Source: Equivita sp045641605 (GTDB lineage Bacteria; Actinomycetota; Coriobacteriia; Coriobacteriales; Eggerthellaceae). Taken from it: a stretch of 21,028 bases of DNA. Position numbers and translations under genes: made by a program. The stretch is from assembly GCA_045641605.1 (NCBI GenBank), contig JAZUHG010000022.1, positions 1-21,028 of the forward strand, written 5' to 3'. The notes under the pieces were generated by a model. The model had not been told where the DNA came from and made no database searches. It saw only the letters and a program-made list of their open reading frames with translations. Shown here piece by piece: positions 8,072-14,686 of the stretch (the first letter of the stretch is position 1; each line of letters begins with the position of its first letter).

Positions 8072-8365
8072 ATGGGAGTTTTTACTAAAAATCAAAAAGA
8101 TGTTGCAGCTAATATATATGAAACAACAAAAAAATACTTAAAACCTAAAGATGGTAAAAAACATGTCGTCATGATTAATAGTTATAGTAAGTTTATTAAT
8201 CAAATTTTTTCATGTGACGATAAATATACAACACAAATTGATGAAATTGTATCTAGGATGCAAGAAGATGGATATGAAATTGTTGATATTAAATTAGGTG
8301 TATTACAAGGTCAAGGCGTACTTCAAGCAATGGAAGGCTTTTATAGTCTAATCATTTACAAGTAA
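8072..8365 (+). CDS. Small protein of unknown function
   Basis: 97-residue soluble protein with no signal peptide or membrane helix. The middle KYTTQIDEIVSRMQEDGYEI followed by VDIKLG and a terminal GFYSLIIYK has the alpha-beta pattern of short DUF4177-like proteins, but I cannot assign a family with confidence. It begins 7 bases after the Ltp-type gene's stop with AGGTGA as ribosome binding site, so the two are probably co-transcribed. AT-rich like its neighbours; contains no Trp codon. Confidence 0.75.
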   Translation: MGVFTKNQKDVAANIYETTKKYLKPKDGKKHVVMINSYSKFINQIFSCDDKYTTQIDEIVSRMQEDGYEIVDIKLGVLQGQGVLQAMEGFYSLIIYK

Positions 8366-8397
8366 CATAATTTTTTACTTCATTGGAAAAGTCGAAA

Positions 8398-8424
8398 TTG
8401 ACAAAAAAAAAAAAATGATAAAAT
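8398..8424 (+). promoter_or_regulatory. Promoter of the zinc-ribbon gene
   Basis: A perfect -35 TTGACA (8398-8403) is separated by a 15-bp, nearly all-A spacer from TGA-TAAAAT, an extended -10 (8416-8424). A similar TTG-A run-GATAAAAT block stands before the gene at 7429, with a shorter spacer. Confidence 0.55.
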
Positions 8425-8448
8425 TCTGCTTGAGAGAAAGGGTTAATT

Positions 8449-8736
8449 ATGCCAGTTAATAAAAAATGCCCCAAATGCGGCAGTGAGAAAGTACAACTCT
8501 CCAACGAAAATAAAAAACATGGCGTGGCTTGGTTCATTTTCTTTGGATGACTATGGGTTATTTGATGGATGTGTAAAGCGTGTTTTGCTTTATGCGTTCT
8601 CATTTGTTGAGATTGATGGATGGCTATTGTCAAGAAAAACCAAGGTAAAGGTTATGTATGGCTATCTAAAAGAATGATAGCTAATTCAAGCAAGATTTAT
8701 TATTGCCACGAATGTAATCACAATTTTAGAGCTTAA
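8449..8736 (+). CDS. Trp-rich zinc-ribbon membrane protein (four TGA-Trp codons)
   Basis: 95 residues when TGA is Trp. N-terminal CPKCG and C-terminal CHECNHNF make a split zinc ribbon around a hydrophobic centre (about 26-62), probably one or two membrane helices. TGA occurs at 8548, 8563, 8608 and 8614 (residues 34, 39, 54, 56), interleaved with five TGG codons, giving GWLWVIWWM and CWDWWM. From memory, small zinc-ribbon proteins with a comparable Trp-rich core are common in Gram-positive bacteria; the function is unknown. Preceded by GAGAGAAAGGG and the 8398-8424 promoter. It converges with hypD with a single base between the stop codons. Confidence 0.75.
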
Positions 8737-8737
8737 T

Positions 8738-9748
8738 TTATAAGTATTTATAGTGGGCGGAGCAGGAGCCTTCGCTTGAGACCATGCAAGGGCCTACTGG
8801 GTTTTGAGGCGTGCATACCTTTTTGAATAGTGGGCAATCTTGAGGAGAGATAATCCCCTTTAAGACATCGCCACATCTGCATGCAGAATTTTCTTTTGTA
8901 GGTTCTTCTTTAATGTTGAATTTTTCTTCGGCGTTAAATGCTTTGTAACGTTTGCGAATTTTGTAGCCTGAGCCTTCGATATTTCCAAGGCCTCGCCAAG
9001 TTGCATCGCAGGTGTCGAAGACTTCGTCGATTAATTTGAGAGCTGTTGGATTGCCTTCATCTTTTACACCGCGAGGGTAGGCGTTTTCGATTTTTGCATC
9101 GCCTTTTTCAATTTGGTTGGAGAGCATTTTAATGGCGAGGAGGATGTCTTCTGCTTCAAAACCAGAAACAACTCCAGGAATTTTGTATTTTTTGGCCAAA
9201 AATTCATAAGGTTTAAGGCCTGTGATAGTGCTTACATGACCAGGCAAAATTAGCCCGTCGACCTTGAGTTTTGGATCATTTACAATCAGCTCGAGCGCGC
9301 CAGGCATGTTTTTGTGTGCGCAAAAAATGCTGAAGTTGTTAAGACCCATCTCGCTTGCACGGATTATTGTGGCGGCACTTGTTGGGGCGGTCGTCTCAAA
9401 GCCTACCCCTAAAAATACAACTTCGTCCTTCGTTTGGGTGGCAAGTTCCAGCGCATCCAATGGCGAATAAACCACTTCGACTTTCGCGCCTTTTGCTTTT
9501 TCTTTAATCAGCGAAGACGAGGACCCCGGCACGCGCATCATATCTCCAAAAGTTGCAACAGTGACCCCCGGCATTTTTGCAAGGGCTATCATTTTGTCGA
9601 TTGAATTATTTGAAGTAACGCAAACTGGACATCCTGGACCAGAGAGAAGGCTAACATTTTCTGGCATCAATTGGCGAATCCCAAATTTGGCAATGGCCAT
9701 AGTGTGGGTACCGCAAACTTCCATTAAAGTTATTTGTGGCTTAGCCAT
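8738..9748 (-). CDS. hypD: [NiFe]-hydrogenase maturation factor HypD
   Basis: HypD is the iron-sulfur scaffold on which, with HypC, the Fe(CN)2CO centre of [NiFe]-hydrogenases is assembled. It has EVCGTHT (Cys12), SGPGCPVC (Cys40, Cys43), GFETTAP, LPGHVS, VSGFEAEDIL, and the C-terminal cluster ACRCGDVLKG, DCPLFKKVCTP and PVGPCMVSSEGSCSAHYKY. 336 residues, a little shorter than the usual 350-370. The ATG lies inside the end of hypC (8-base overlap), so the two are translationally coupled. No hypE, hypF, hypA or hypB and no hydrogenase subunit are in the window; they must be elsewhere if the pathway is complete. Confidence 0.94.
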   Translation of the reverse strand: MAKPQITLMEVCGTHTMAIAKFGIRQLMPENVSLLSGPGCPVCVTSNNSIDKMIALAKMPGVTVATFGDMMRVPGSSSSLIKEKAKGAKVEVVYSPLDALELATQTKDEVVFLGVGFETTAPTSAATIIRASEMGLNNFSIFCAHKNMPGALELIVNDPKLKVDGLILPGHVSTITGLKPYEFLAKKYKIPGVVSGFEAEDILLAIKMLSNQIEKGDAKIENAYPRGVKDEGNPTALKLIDEVFDTCDATWRGLGNIEGSGYKIRKRYKAFNAEEKFNIKEEPTKENSACRCGDVLKGIISPQDCPLFKKVCTPQNPVGPCMVSSEGSCSAHYKYL

Positions 9749-9956
9749 TGATTTCCTTTAAGAGGTCAATAGTCTTTTGGGCCTCGGCTTCGTCGACTAT
9801 TTCAATTGCAAAACCTGCGTGGACCAAAACATAGTCGCCAACTTTTGCAGCAGGTAACATGTCCATCGAGGCGCTACGCATTACGCCGTCGAAGTCGATT
9901 TGCGCAATGTTTTTGTCGCCAATTTCTTTAATCTTTCCAGGTATTGCTAAACACAT
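9741..9956 (-). CDS. hypC: HypC/HybG-family hydrogenase maturation chaperone
   Basis: 71 residues beginning MCLAIPGKI, with the invariant N-terminal Cys2 that coordinates the iron delivered with HypD. The family pattern AQIDFDGVMRSASMDMLP and GDYVLVHAGFAIE follows. Normal length. On the minus strand the -10 TAGAAT with TGT extension is only 7 bases before the ATG, so the transcript is probably leaderless. Overlaps hypD by 8 bases. The promoter overlaps that of the divergent symporter gene. Confidence 0.94.
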   Translation of the reverse strand: MCLAIPGKIKEIGDKNIAQIDFDGVMRSASMDMLPAAKVGDYVLVHAGFAIEIVDEAEAQKTIDLLKEING

Positions 9957-9963
9957 GCCAGCT

Positions 9964-9972
9964 ATTCTAACA
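9964..9972 (-). promoter_or_regulatory. Extended -10 promoter of hypCD, leaderless arrangement
   Basis: Minus-strand TGT-TAGAAT, 7 bases from the hypC ATG. The stretch that would hold its -35 contains the palindrome CAGCGCTG (9973-9980) and the -10 of the divergent promoter at 9990-9998, so the two promoters probably compete for polymerase. Confidence 0.55.
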
Positions 9973-9989
9973 CAGCGCTGGCGCGGATG

Positions 9990-9998
9990 TGCTATAAT
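9990..9998 (+). promoter_or_regulatory. Extended -10 promoter of the AGCS symporter gene
   Basis: TGC-TATAAT, a perfect -10 hexamer with TGn extension, 24 bases before ATG 10023. The leader carries GAAAGG at 10011-10016 as ribosome binding site, so unlike hypC this mRNA has a normal short leader. Confidence 0.6.
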
Positions 9999-10022
9999 CA
10001 GTTTTTCGTCGAAAGGTTCAAC

Positions 10023-11441
10023 ATGGAAGCATTTATCGCTATTGTTTCACAGATTGATACTTGGATTTGGGGCATTCCAATGATTGCAATCTTAACTTGT
10101 TCGCATTTATTCACAACTTGAAGAACTGGTTTTATCCAGCTTAAAATCCCGAAGGCCATCAAGCTTTCGGTCACCAATGATCCAAACGCCGAAGGCGACA
10201 TCTCCCAGTTTGGCGCGCTTTGCACAGCTTTATCTGGCACATTGGGCGTAGGTTGTATTGTGGGTGTTGCGACAGCGATTATCTATGGAGGTCCTGGCGC
10301 TGTTTTTTGGATGTGGATCATGGGTATCCTCGGCATTGCTACTAAATATTCTGAGACTTTTATTGCCATCAAGTACCGCGTTAAAGATAAAAAAGGCAAG
10401 ATGAGCGGTGGTGCAATGTATGTTTGGGAGCGCGCTTTTAAGAAGAAAAGCGGCAAAGACAAGGGCAAAACCCCATGGTGGGCACGTCTTGGTGCAATTT
10501 GTTTTGCAGTTTTTACTGCCATCGCTACACTTGGTACAGGTTCGGCAATTCAAGCTTCGGCTATTTCTGAATCTGTCGCATATTACTTCCCTCAAATTCC
10601 TCAATGGGGAATTGCAATTGTAATTTGCGTTATAACTTTCATCGTCATTTACGGTGGTGTTAAGGCAATTTCAAGCGTTTGCGAGAAGCTGGTTCCTTTC
10701 ATGACCATCGCTTACTTGGCTGGAACCATTGCTTTGCTTGTGATTAATGCACAATATTTGATCCCCGCCATCGGAGCGATTGTAGAATGTGCATTTACGG
10801 ACAAAGCGATGTTTGGTGGAGCCGTTGGCTCTGGAATTTCTGTTGCGCTTCAATACGGCATGGCTCGCGGACTTTTCTCAAACGAGTCTGGCCTTGGAAC
10901 CGCGCCGATTGTTGCTTCGGCAGCAGCGACGAAGAACCCTGCACGTCAATCCTTGGTTGCAATGACTGGTGCATTTTGGTCGACTGTTGTAATTTGTGCC
11001 ATTACAGGCATTGCGCTTGTTAGCAGCATGATGGCCAACCCAGAGCTTGCAGGTGCCGAAGCTCAAACTTTAACACTTCAAGCTTTCGAGCAAATCCCAT
11101 ATGTTGGTGGACCAATTTTAGGATTCTCACTAGCAATGTTTGCATTCTCTACAATTATTGGTTGGTCATATTATGCAAACCGTTCAATTTGTTATTTGTT
11201 TGGTCATAAAGGTGTCCAAGTTTTTATGGCGCTATACATTGTTGCTGCATTTATTGGAGGCGCTGGCTTCGGCGATGTAATTTGGGGAATTTCCGACATC
11301 ACGAATGCGCTAATGGCCATTCCGAATGTTTTGGTTGTTGTTTTGCTTTCTAAACTTATTGGTAAAGAAACTCACGATTACGTTTGGGAAAATAATTTGG
11401 ATAAAGCTTCGAATGATAAAGTAATTACAGTTGATCACTAA
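10023..11441 (+). CDS. Alanine/glycine:cation symporter (AGCS family, one TGA-Trp codon)
   Basis: Sodium (or proton)-coupled uptake of alanine, glycine or related small amino acids across the inner membrane. 472 residues with about ten hydrophobic segments. Family signatures: RTGFIQ near 34, FGALCTALSGTLGVG near 66-80, the GGPGAVFWMWIMG region, GGAMYVWERAF, VALQYGMARGLFSNESGLGT with APIVASAAATKNP, and GWSYYANRSI. TGA at 10119-10121 is residue 33 (HLFTT-W-RTGFIQ); under the standard code the protein would lose its first 73 residues. The ribosome binding site GAAAGG precedes ATG 10023. All other Trp codons (about 12) are TGG. The racemase-family gene follows after a separate promoter. Confidence 0.92.
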
Positions 11442-11452
11442 GTAATTGAGTA

Positions 11453-11461
11453 TGATATAAT
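11453..11461 (+). promoter_or_regulatory. Extended -10 promoter of the racemase-family gene, near-leaderless
   Basis: TGA-TATAAT lies 9 bases before ATG 11471. Initiation about 7 bases after the hexamer would leave a leader of only 2-3 bases. The intervening CGCAGGTTA includes AGG, but it would lie mostly upstream of the transcript start. Read-through from the symporter gene would use it as a weak ribosome binding site. Confidence 0.5.
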
Positions 11462-11470
11462 CGCAGGTTA

Positions 11471-12265
11471 ATGACTAAGAAAATTGGCATAATCGGGGGA
11501 ATGGGTCCTGCAGCAGGTTGTGACTTGTACGATAAAATGCTCGCACTAACTCCTGCAAAGTGCGACCAAGAGCACATCCACGTTATTCTTGATTCCAATA
11601 TAAATATTCCAGACAGGACTGACTATATAATGGACAACGAAAAGCTCAAGCTGCAAAATGGGCAAAGCACTATCAGTGGGGGCGCGCCAATTATTCCAGA
11701 AATGCTAGAGAAGCATGTTGTTCATGACCCTGTTGCTCAAAGTCCGCTTCCGGAAATTCAAAAATCTGCAAAATTGCTAGAAAGTGTTGGTTGTGATGCT
11801 TTGTCTATGCCATGCGTTACGGCTCATTACCACGAAGATGAAATTATAAATTGTGTTGACATTCCATTTATCAGTATCACCGAAGCTGTAGCCACCACGC
11901 TTTCGAACAGAAACGCTAAAAAGGCATCTATCATGGTTACCGACGGCTCACTTTGCGGGCAAATTTTTAGGCCTCATCTGGAAAAACATAATATTGAGCC
12001 TGTGTATCCTACAATGGAAGAACAAAAGCTAATCATGGATCTTATATATAAATATGTAAAGCACGGGAATCATAATAAGATTTACGAAGACTACGAAAAT
12101 GTCCAAAAGATGCTAAACCATTTTCGCGAGCAAGGTGCAGATGCACATATTTTAGGTTGCACAGAAATCCCAATTGCCTTCGAATTGCTTGGCATTAACG
12201 ACGAAGATATTGTTGATAGTACTCTTGAGCTTGCAAAAGCCACAGTTGAGTTTGCCACACACTAG
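11471..12265 (+). CDS. Aspartate/glutamate racemase family protein
   Basis: Cofactor-independent two-cysteine racemase family. The N-terminal KKIGIIGGMGPAAGCDLYDK, the first catalytic cysteine in SMPCVTAHYH (Cys115) and the second in ILGCTEIP (Cys230) are present. The usual Asn after the first Cys (MPCNT) is Val here. About 30 extra residues lie between the DRTDYI loop and PLPEI (roughly 55-92), raising the length to 264 against about 230-240. The substrate (Asp, Glu or another amino acid) cannot be fixed from this. It has its own promoter behind the amino acid symporter, consistent with an amino-acid role. Ends in TAG. Confidence 0.85.
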   Translation: MTKKIGIIGGMGPAAGCDLYDKMLALTPAKCDQEHIHVILDSNINIPDRTDYIMDNEKLKLQNGQSTISGGAPIIPEMLEKHVVHDPVAQSPLPEIQKSAKLLESVGCDALSMPCVTAHYHEDEIINCVDIPFISITEAVATTLSNRNAKKASIMVTDGSLCGQIFRPHLEKHNIEPVYPTMEEQKLIMDLIYKYVKHGNHNKIYEDYENVQKMLNHFREQGADAHILGCTEIPIAFELLGINDEDIVDSTLELAKATVEFATH

Positions 12266-12288
12266 CCCTTTATAAATCTAAATAGTTC

Positions 12289-12317
12289 TTGAAAAACACT
12301 TTGTTTTATGCGAGAAT
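12289..12317 (+). promoter_or_regulatory. Promoter of the tRNA-Val gene
   Basis: TTGAAA (12289-12294), a 17-bp spacer, then GAGAAT (12312-12317). The spacing is ideal and both hexamers match 4 or more of 6 consensus bases. It begins 24 bases after the racemase-family stop. Confidence 0.5.
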
Positions 12318-12323
12318 ATCAAG

Positions 12324-12340
12324 CCCGCGGTTCTCGCGGG
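12324..12340 (+). repeat. GC-rich hairpin before tRNA-Val
   Basis: CCCGCG-GTTCT-CGCGGG forms a perfect 6-bp GC stem. It lies 7 bases before the tRNA and has no T tract, so it is not a terminator. It would be in the 5' leader of the precursor tRNA, near the RNase P cleavage side. Confidence 0.5.
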
Positions 12341-12347
12341 GGAGAGT

Positions 12348-12422
12348 GGTCGATTGGCGCAGCGGGAGCGCAGGTGCCTTACAAGCACAAGGTCGCAGGT
12401 TCGAATCCTGCATCGACCACCA
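12348..12422 (+). tRNA. tRNA-Val (anticodon UAC)
   Basis: Full cloverleaf of 75 bases with encoded CCA. Acceptor GGTCGAT/ATCGACC; D arm GCGC-AGCGGGA-GCGC; anticodon arm GGTGC-CTTACAA-GCACA (outermost pair G-A mismatched) with anticodon TAC; T arm GCAGG-TTCGAAT-CCTGC; discriminator A. It reads GTA and, by wobble, other GTN valine codons. Confidence 0.96.
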
Positions 12423-12432
12423 TTTTTAATCT

Positions 12433-12463
12433 AATTTAAATAATTTTAAATTTTTTTATTTTT
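12433..12463 (+). terminator. A/T-only terminator after tRNA-Val
   Basis: AATTTAAA-TAAT-TTTAAATT is a perfect 8-bp stem of A and T only, followed by TTTTTATTTTT. It starts 11 bases after the tRNA CCA. The T tract is strong but the stem is weak. Confidence 0.5.
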
Positions 12464-12512
12464 CTTTGATTCGCATTTAATTATTTTTTATGGAAAATTT
12501 ATTTTGCATGTC

Positions 12513-12541
12513 TTGTTTGTTAATCGCTAATTTTCTAATAT
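12513..12541 (+). promoter_or_regulatory. Promoter of the rpsF operon
   Basis: TTGTTT, a 17-bp spacer and TAATAT, the same -10 variant as before infC. Transcription would start near 12548, giving a leader of about 125 bases with strong secondary structure. Confidence 0.55.
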
Positions 12542-12543
12542 AG

Positions 12544-12660
12544 GGCACAGCTTAGGTAACCAGCTGAAAAATGGTTGCTTCTCGCAGTAATTTGTGCTAC
12601 TATATCCGGGCTATCCTGCTTCGGGTAGATAGCCAAGTAAAAGGCCCGAAGCCATTAGTC
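12544..12660 (+). promoter_or_regulatory. Structured rpsF leader (candidate S6:S18 autoregulatory element)
   Basis: GTAACC at 12556 can pair with GGTTGC at 12573. A second hairpin is clear: GGCTAT (12609) with ATAGCC (12629), a bulged C, CTGC with GTAG, and a TTCGG loop. The loop segment CTTCGGG (12619-12625) is exactly complementary to CCCGAAG (12645-12651), allowing a pseudoknot or a switch of pairing. A CCG precedes the hairpin. S6:S18 complexes are known to bind a CCG-containing motif in rpsF leaders of many bacteria; assigning this leader to that class is inference. Confidence 0.45.
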
Positions 12661-12675
12661 CAAGGGAGGTGAAAG

Positions 12676-12969
12676 ATGAAGGCTTATGAGTTACTGTACT
12701 TTGTTGTTCCAACAGCGGACGACAAACCTAAAAAGATTGCACAAGAACGTGTAGAATCTACAATCAAAAAAATCAAAGGTAAAGTTGATAACATTGAAGA
12801 TCAAGGTCGTAAGACTTTGGCTTATGAGATCGATGGTGCTACCGATGGTGATTACATGTTAGTAGATTTTCACAGCGATCCAGCAGGTGTTGCTGAGCTA
12901 AATCGTGTTTTGCGTTTAACTGTCGAAGTGCAAAGACACATGATTGTAAGACGAGACGACAGAGATTAA
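12676..12969 (+). CDS. rpsF: 30S ribosomal protein S6
   Basis: 97 residues with MKAYELLYFVVPTADD, DNIEDQGRKTLAYEIDG, DGDYMLVDFHSDPAG and the terminal VQRHMIVRRDD. S6 binds the 16S central domain as a dimer with S18. A strong ribosome binding site AAGGGAGGTG stands 5 bases before ATG. Starts the conserved rpsF-ssb-rpsR-rplI block. From memory its wording is closest to coriobacterial S6. Confidence 0.96.
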   Translation: MKAYELLYFVVPTADDKPKKIAQERVESTIKKIKGKVDNIEDQGRKTLAYEIDGATDGDYMLVDFHSDPAGVAELNRVLRLTVEVQRHMIVRRDDRD

Positions 12970-13021
12970 TTTTAAGAGCGAAGAGTTTAGTCTTCGCCAC
13001 GTATTAGAGAAAGAGGAAAAA

Positions 13022-13504
13022 ATGAGTTTAAATAGAGTAATGGTAAGTGGAAACTTAACACGCGACCCAGAACTTCGTCAAACTGCAGGCGGAATGTCTG
13101 TTTTGAGTTTTGGTATTGCTGTTAATGACAGAAGAAAAAATTCGCAAACTGGCGAATGGGAGGATTATCCAAACTTTTTAGATTGCACTTTATTTGGCGC
13201 ACGTGCTGATGGGCTTTCAAAGATTCTTACTAAAGGTTCTAAGGTTGCTATTGATGGCAAACTTCGTTGGAGCCAGTGGGAACGTGATGGCCAAAAGCGA
13301 AGCAAGGTTGAAATTATTGTTGATAGCCTTGATTTTATGAGCCAAAGAAATGGATCTCAAGCAGCAGCTGCTCCAGCTCCAGCTCCAGTAGCAGCACCAA
13401 GTCCTGCAGCTGAACCAATTGGCGCAGGTACTGTCGAGAGTGCTCCTGTTGCACAAGAGCCTGTTGAAGAGGCTGAAGCTTATGGCGAGGATATTCCGTT
13501 TTAA
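13022..13504 (+). CDS. ssb: Single-stranded DNA-binding protein
   Basis: OB-fold SSB protecting single strands in replication and repair. N-terminal MSLNRVMVSGNLTRDPELR, then FGIAVNDRR, FLDCTLFG, KGSKVAIDGKLRWSQWE and KVEIIVDSLDFM (to about 110). A linker of Ala-Pro repeats (117-135) leads to the acidic tip GEDIPF that recruits partner proteins. 160 residues, normal. The Ala/Pro linker is encoded by short GCAGCTGCT/CCAGCT repeats. Its three Trp codons are TGG. Confidence 0.96.
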   Translation: MSLNRVMVSGNLTRDPELRQTAGGMSVLSFGIAVNDRRKNSQTGEWEDYPNFLDCTLFGARADGLSKILTKGSKVAIDGKLRWSQWERDGQKRSKVEIIVDSLDFMSQRNGSQAAAAPAPAPVAAPSPAAEPIGAGTVESAPVAQEPVEEAEAYGEDIPF

Positions 13505-13525
13505 TTTTTATTAGGAGGAAATTCT

Positions 13526-13786
13526 ATGAGAAAAATTGAGAAGCAACCAGTGCAAATGGATTGTCCATTTTGCAAAGAAAAAATAACTTACATCGATTAT
13601 AAAGATACTAAGTTGCTACGTAAGTATGTTACAGATCGTGGAAAAATTAAGCCTCGTCGTGTAACTGGACTTTGCGCTCAGCATCAAAAAGATGTAGCTA
13701 ATGCTGTAAAACGTGCAAGAACAATGGCTTTGATGCCATTTGCCGTTAATGTAATTAGCAAACGCGGTGACAGGCGTCGCAGATAG
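13526..13786 (+). CDS. rpsR: 30S ribosomal protein S18
   Basis: 86 residues with CPFCKEKITYIDYKDTKLLRK, partner Cys in GLCAQHQKDV, GKIKPRRVTG and KRARTMALMPF. The CxxC plus CAQH cysteines mark the zinc-binding form of S18. TAGGAGG precedes the ATG. The TAG stop is part of the ribosome binding site of rplI, tying the two genes together. Confidence 0.95.
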   Translation: MRKIEKQPVQMDCPFCKEKITYIDYKDTKLLRKYVTDRGKIKPRRVTGLCAQHQKDVANAVKRARTMALMPFAVNVISKRGDRRRR

Positions 13787-13795
13787 GAGGTCGAG

Positions 13796-14479
13796 ATGAA
13801 AGTTATTTTATTAAAAGAAGTAAAAGGCCGTGGCGGCGAAGGTGATGTCATCGATGTAAAAGATGGTTTTGCTAATAACTATCTTCTTAAAGAAGGTTAT
13901 GCCGTAAAGGCCACAAAAGGTGCTCTTAACCAGTTAGAAGAACGTCGTGCAAACATTGAAAAGCGCGAAGAAGTTCGTCTTGCTGAAGCTAAAGAGCTAC
14001 AAGAAAAGATTAATAATCTTAAATTTAAAGCTGATGTACAAATTGGCGATGAGGGCCAGCTCTTCGGTGCTGTAACCACTCAAATGATTGCCGATGGCAT
14101 TAAGAAAAATGCAGGCGTTGAAATTGATAAACGACGCATTGATATTCGCAAAGCAATTAGAACTGTTGGTTTGCATAAGGCTGAAGTTACAATTTATCGT
14201 GACATTAAAGCTGAGATCAATGTTGTTGTTGGTGACGAAGATGCTGAGAAATTCCTTGAGGCTCTAAAGGCTAAGAAGGAAAAGAAATCTGCTGGTAAAG
14301 GTCCTAAGAAATCTGACAAAAAGAAAGAAGAAAAGGATGATAAAAAGCTAGAGGCTAATGAAGAAAAGAAAGATGATCAAAAGGAAGATAAACAGGAAGA
14401 AAAAGAAGAGAAAAAAGATGAGCCAGTAGAAGAGAAAAAAGAAGAAAAAGCTGAAGAAGATAAGAAAGAAGAGGAATAA
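13796..14479 (+). CDS. rplI: 50S ribosomal protein L9 with long Lys/Glu tail
   Basis: The first 158 residues are a regular L9: MKVILLKEVKGRGGEGDVID, GFANNYLLKEGYA, the long connecting helix, then FGAVTTQMIAD, DIRKAIRTVGLHKAEV and the end of the C-domain at FLEALKAK. L9 binds 23S rRNA near the L1 stalk. Residues 159-227 are an added tail of almost only Lys, Glu, Asp, Ala and Gly with repeated KKEEK-type blocks, probably disordered or helical and highly charged. The usual length is about 150. The ribosome binding site is AGGAGG across the rpsR stop. A terminator follows at 14532. Confidence 0.95.
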   Translation: MKVILLKEVKGRGGEGDVIDVKDGFANNYLLKEGYAVKATKGALNQLEERRANIEKREEVRLAEAKELQEKINNLKFKADVQIGDEGQLFGAVTTQMIADGIKKNAGVEIDKRRIDIRKAIRTVGLHKAEVTIYRDIKAEINVVVGDEDAEKFLEALKAKKEKKSAGKGPKKSDKKKEEKDDKKLEANEEKKDDQKEDKQEEKEEKKDEPVEEKKEEKAEEDKKEEE

Positions 14480-14531
14480 TCGCAATTTTGCTTAAATTTG
14501 TGGAATTGTTGATAAACTAATTTTCGTGAAT

Positions 14532-14571
14532 AAAAAACTCATGTTTCCTTGTTAGAGGGCATGAGTTTTTT
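14532..14571. terminator. Terminator after rplI
   Basis: AAAAAACTCATG and CATGAGTTTTTT form a 12-bp stem with a 16-base loop; the T run is the 3' arm. Because the 5' arm is an A run it could work on both strands. It closes the rpsF operon 52 bases after the rplI stop. Confidence 0.7.
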
Positions 14572-14629
14572 CTTTGCTCGCAAGTCGAGTGTGGAAATCG
14601 TGTGTAAAAAAATTATTTAGAAATATGGG

Positions 14630-14658
14630 TTGACCTTGTATTTTGCTTGTGTTAAAGT
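14630..14658 (+). promoter_or_regulatory. Promoter of dnaB
   Basis: TTGACC, 17-bp spacer, TAAAGT. Good match at ideal spacing, 28 bases before the GTG start, leaving room for AAGGAG at 14676-14681. Confidence 0.6.
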
Positions 14659-14686
14659 TCGCAAATGTCAAGTTCAAGGAGAAAAA

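Noticed and set aside
12324..12340. GC hairpin before tRNA-Val as a terminator of the racemase-family gene
   Set aside because: It has no T tract and lies after the tRNA promoter, so it belongs to the tRNA precursor.
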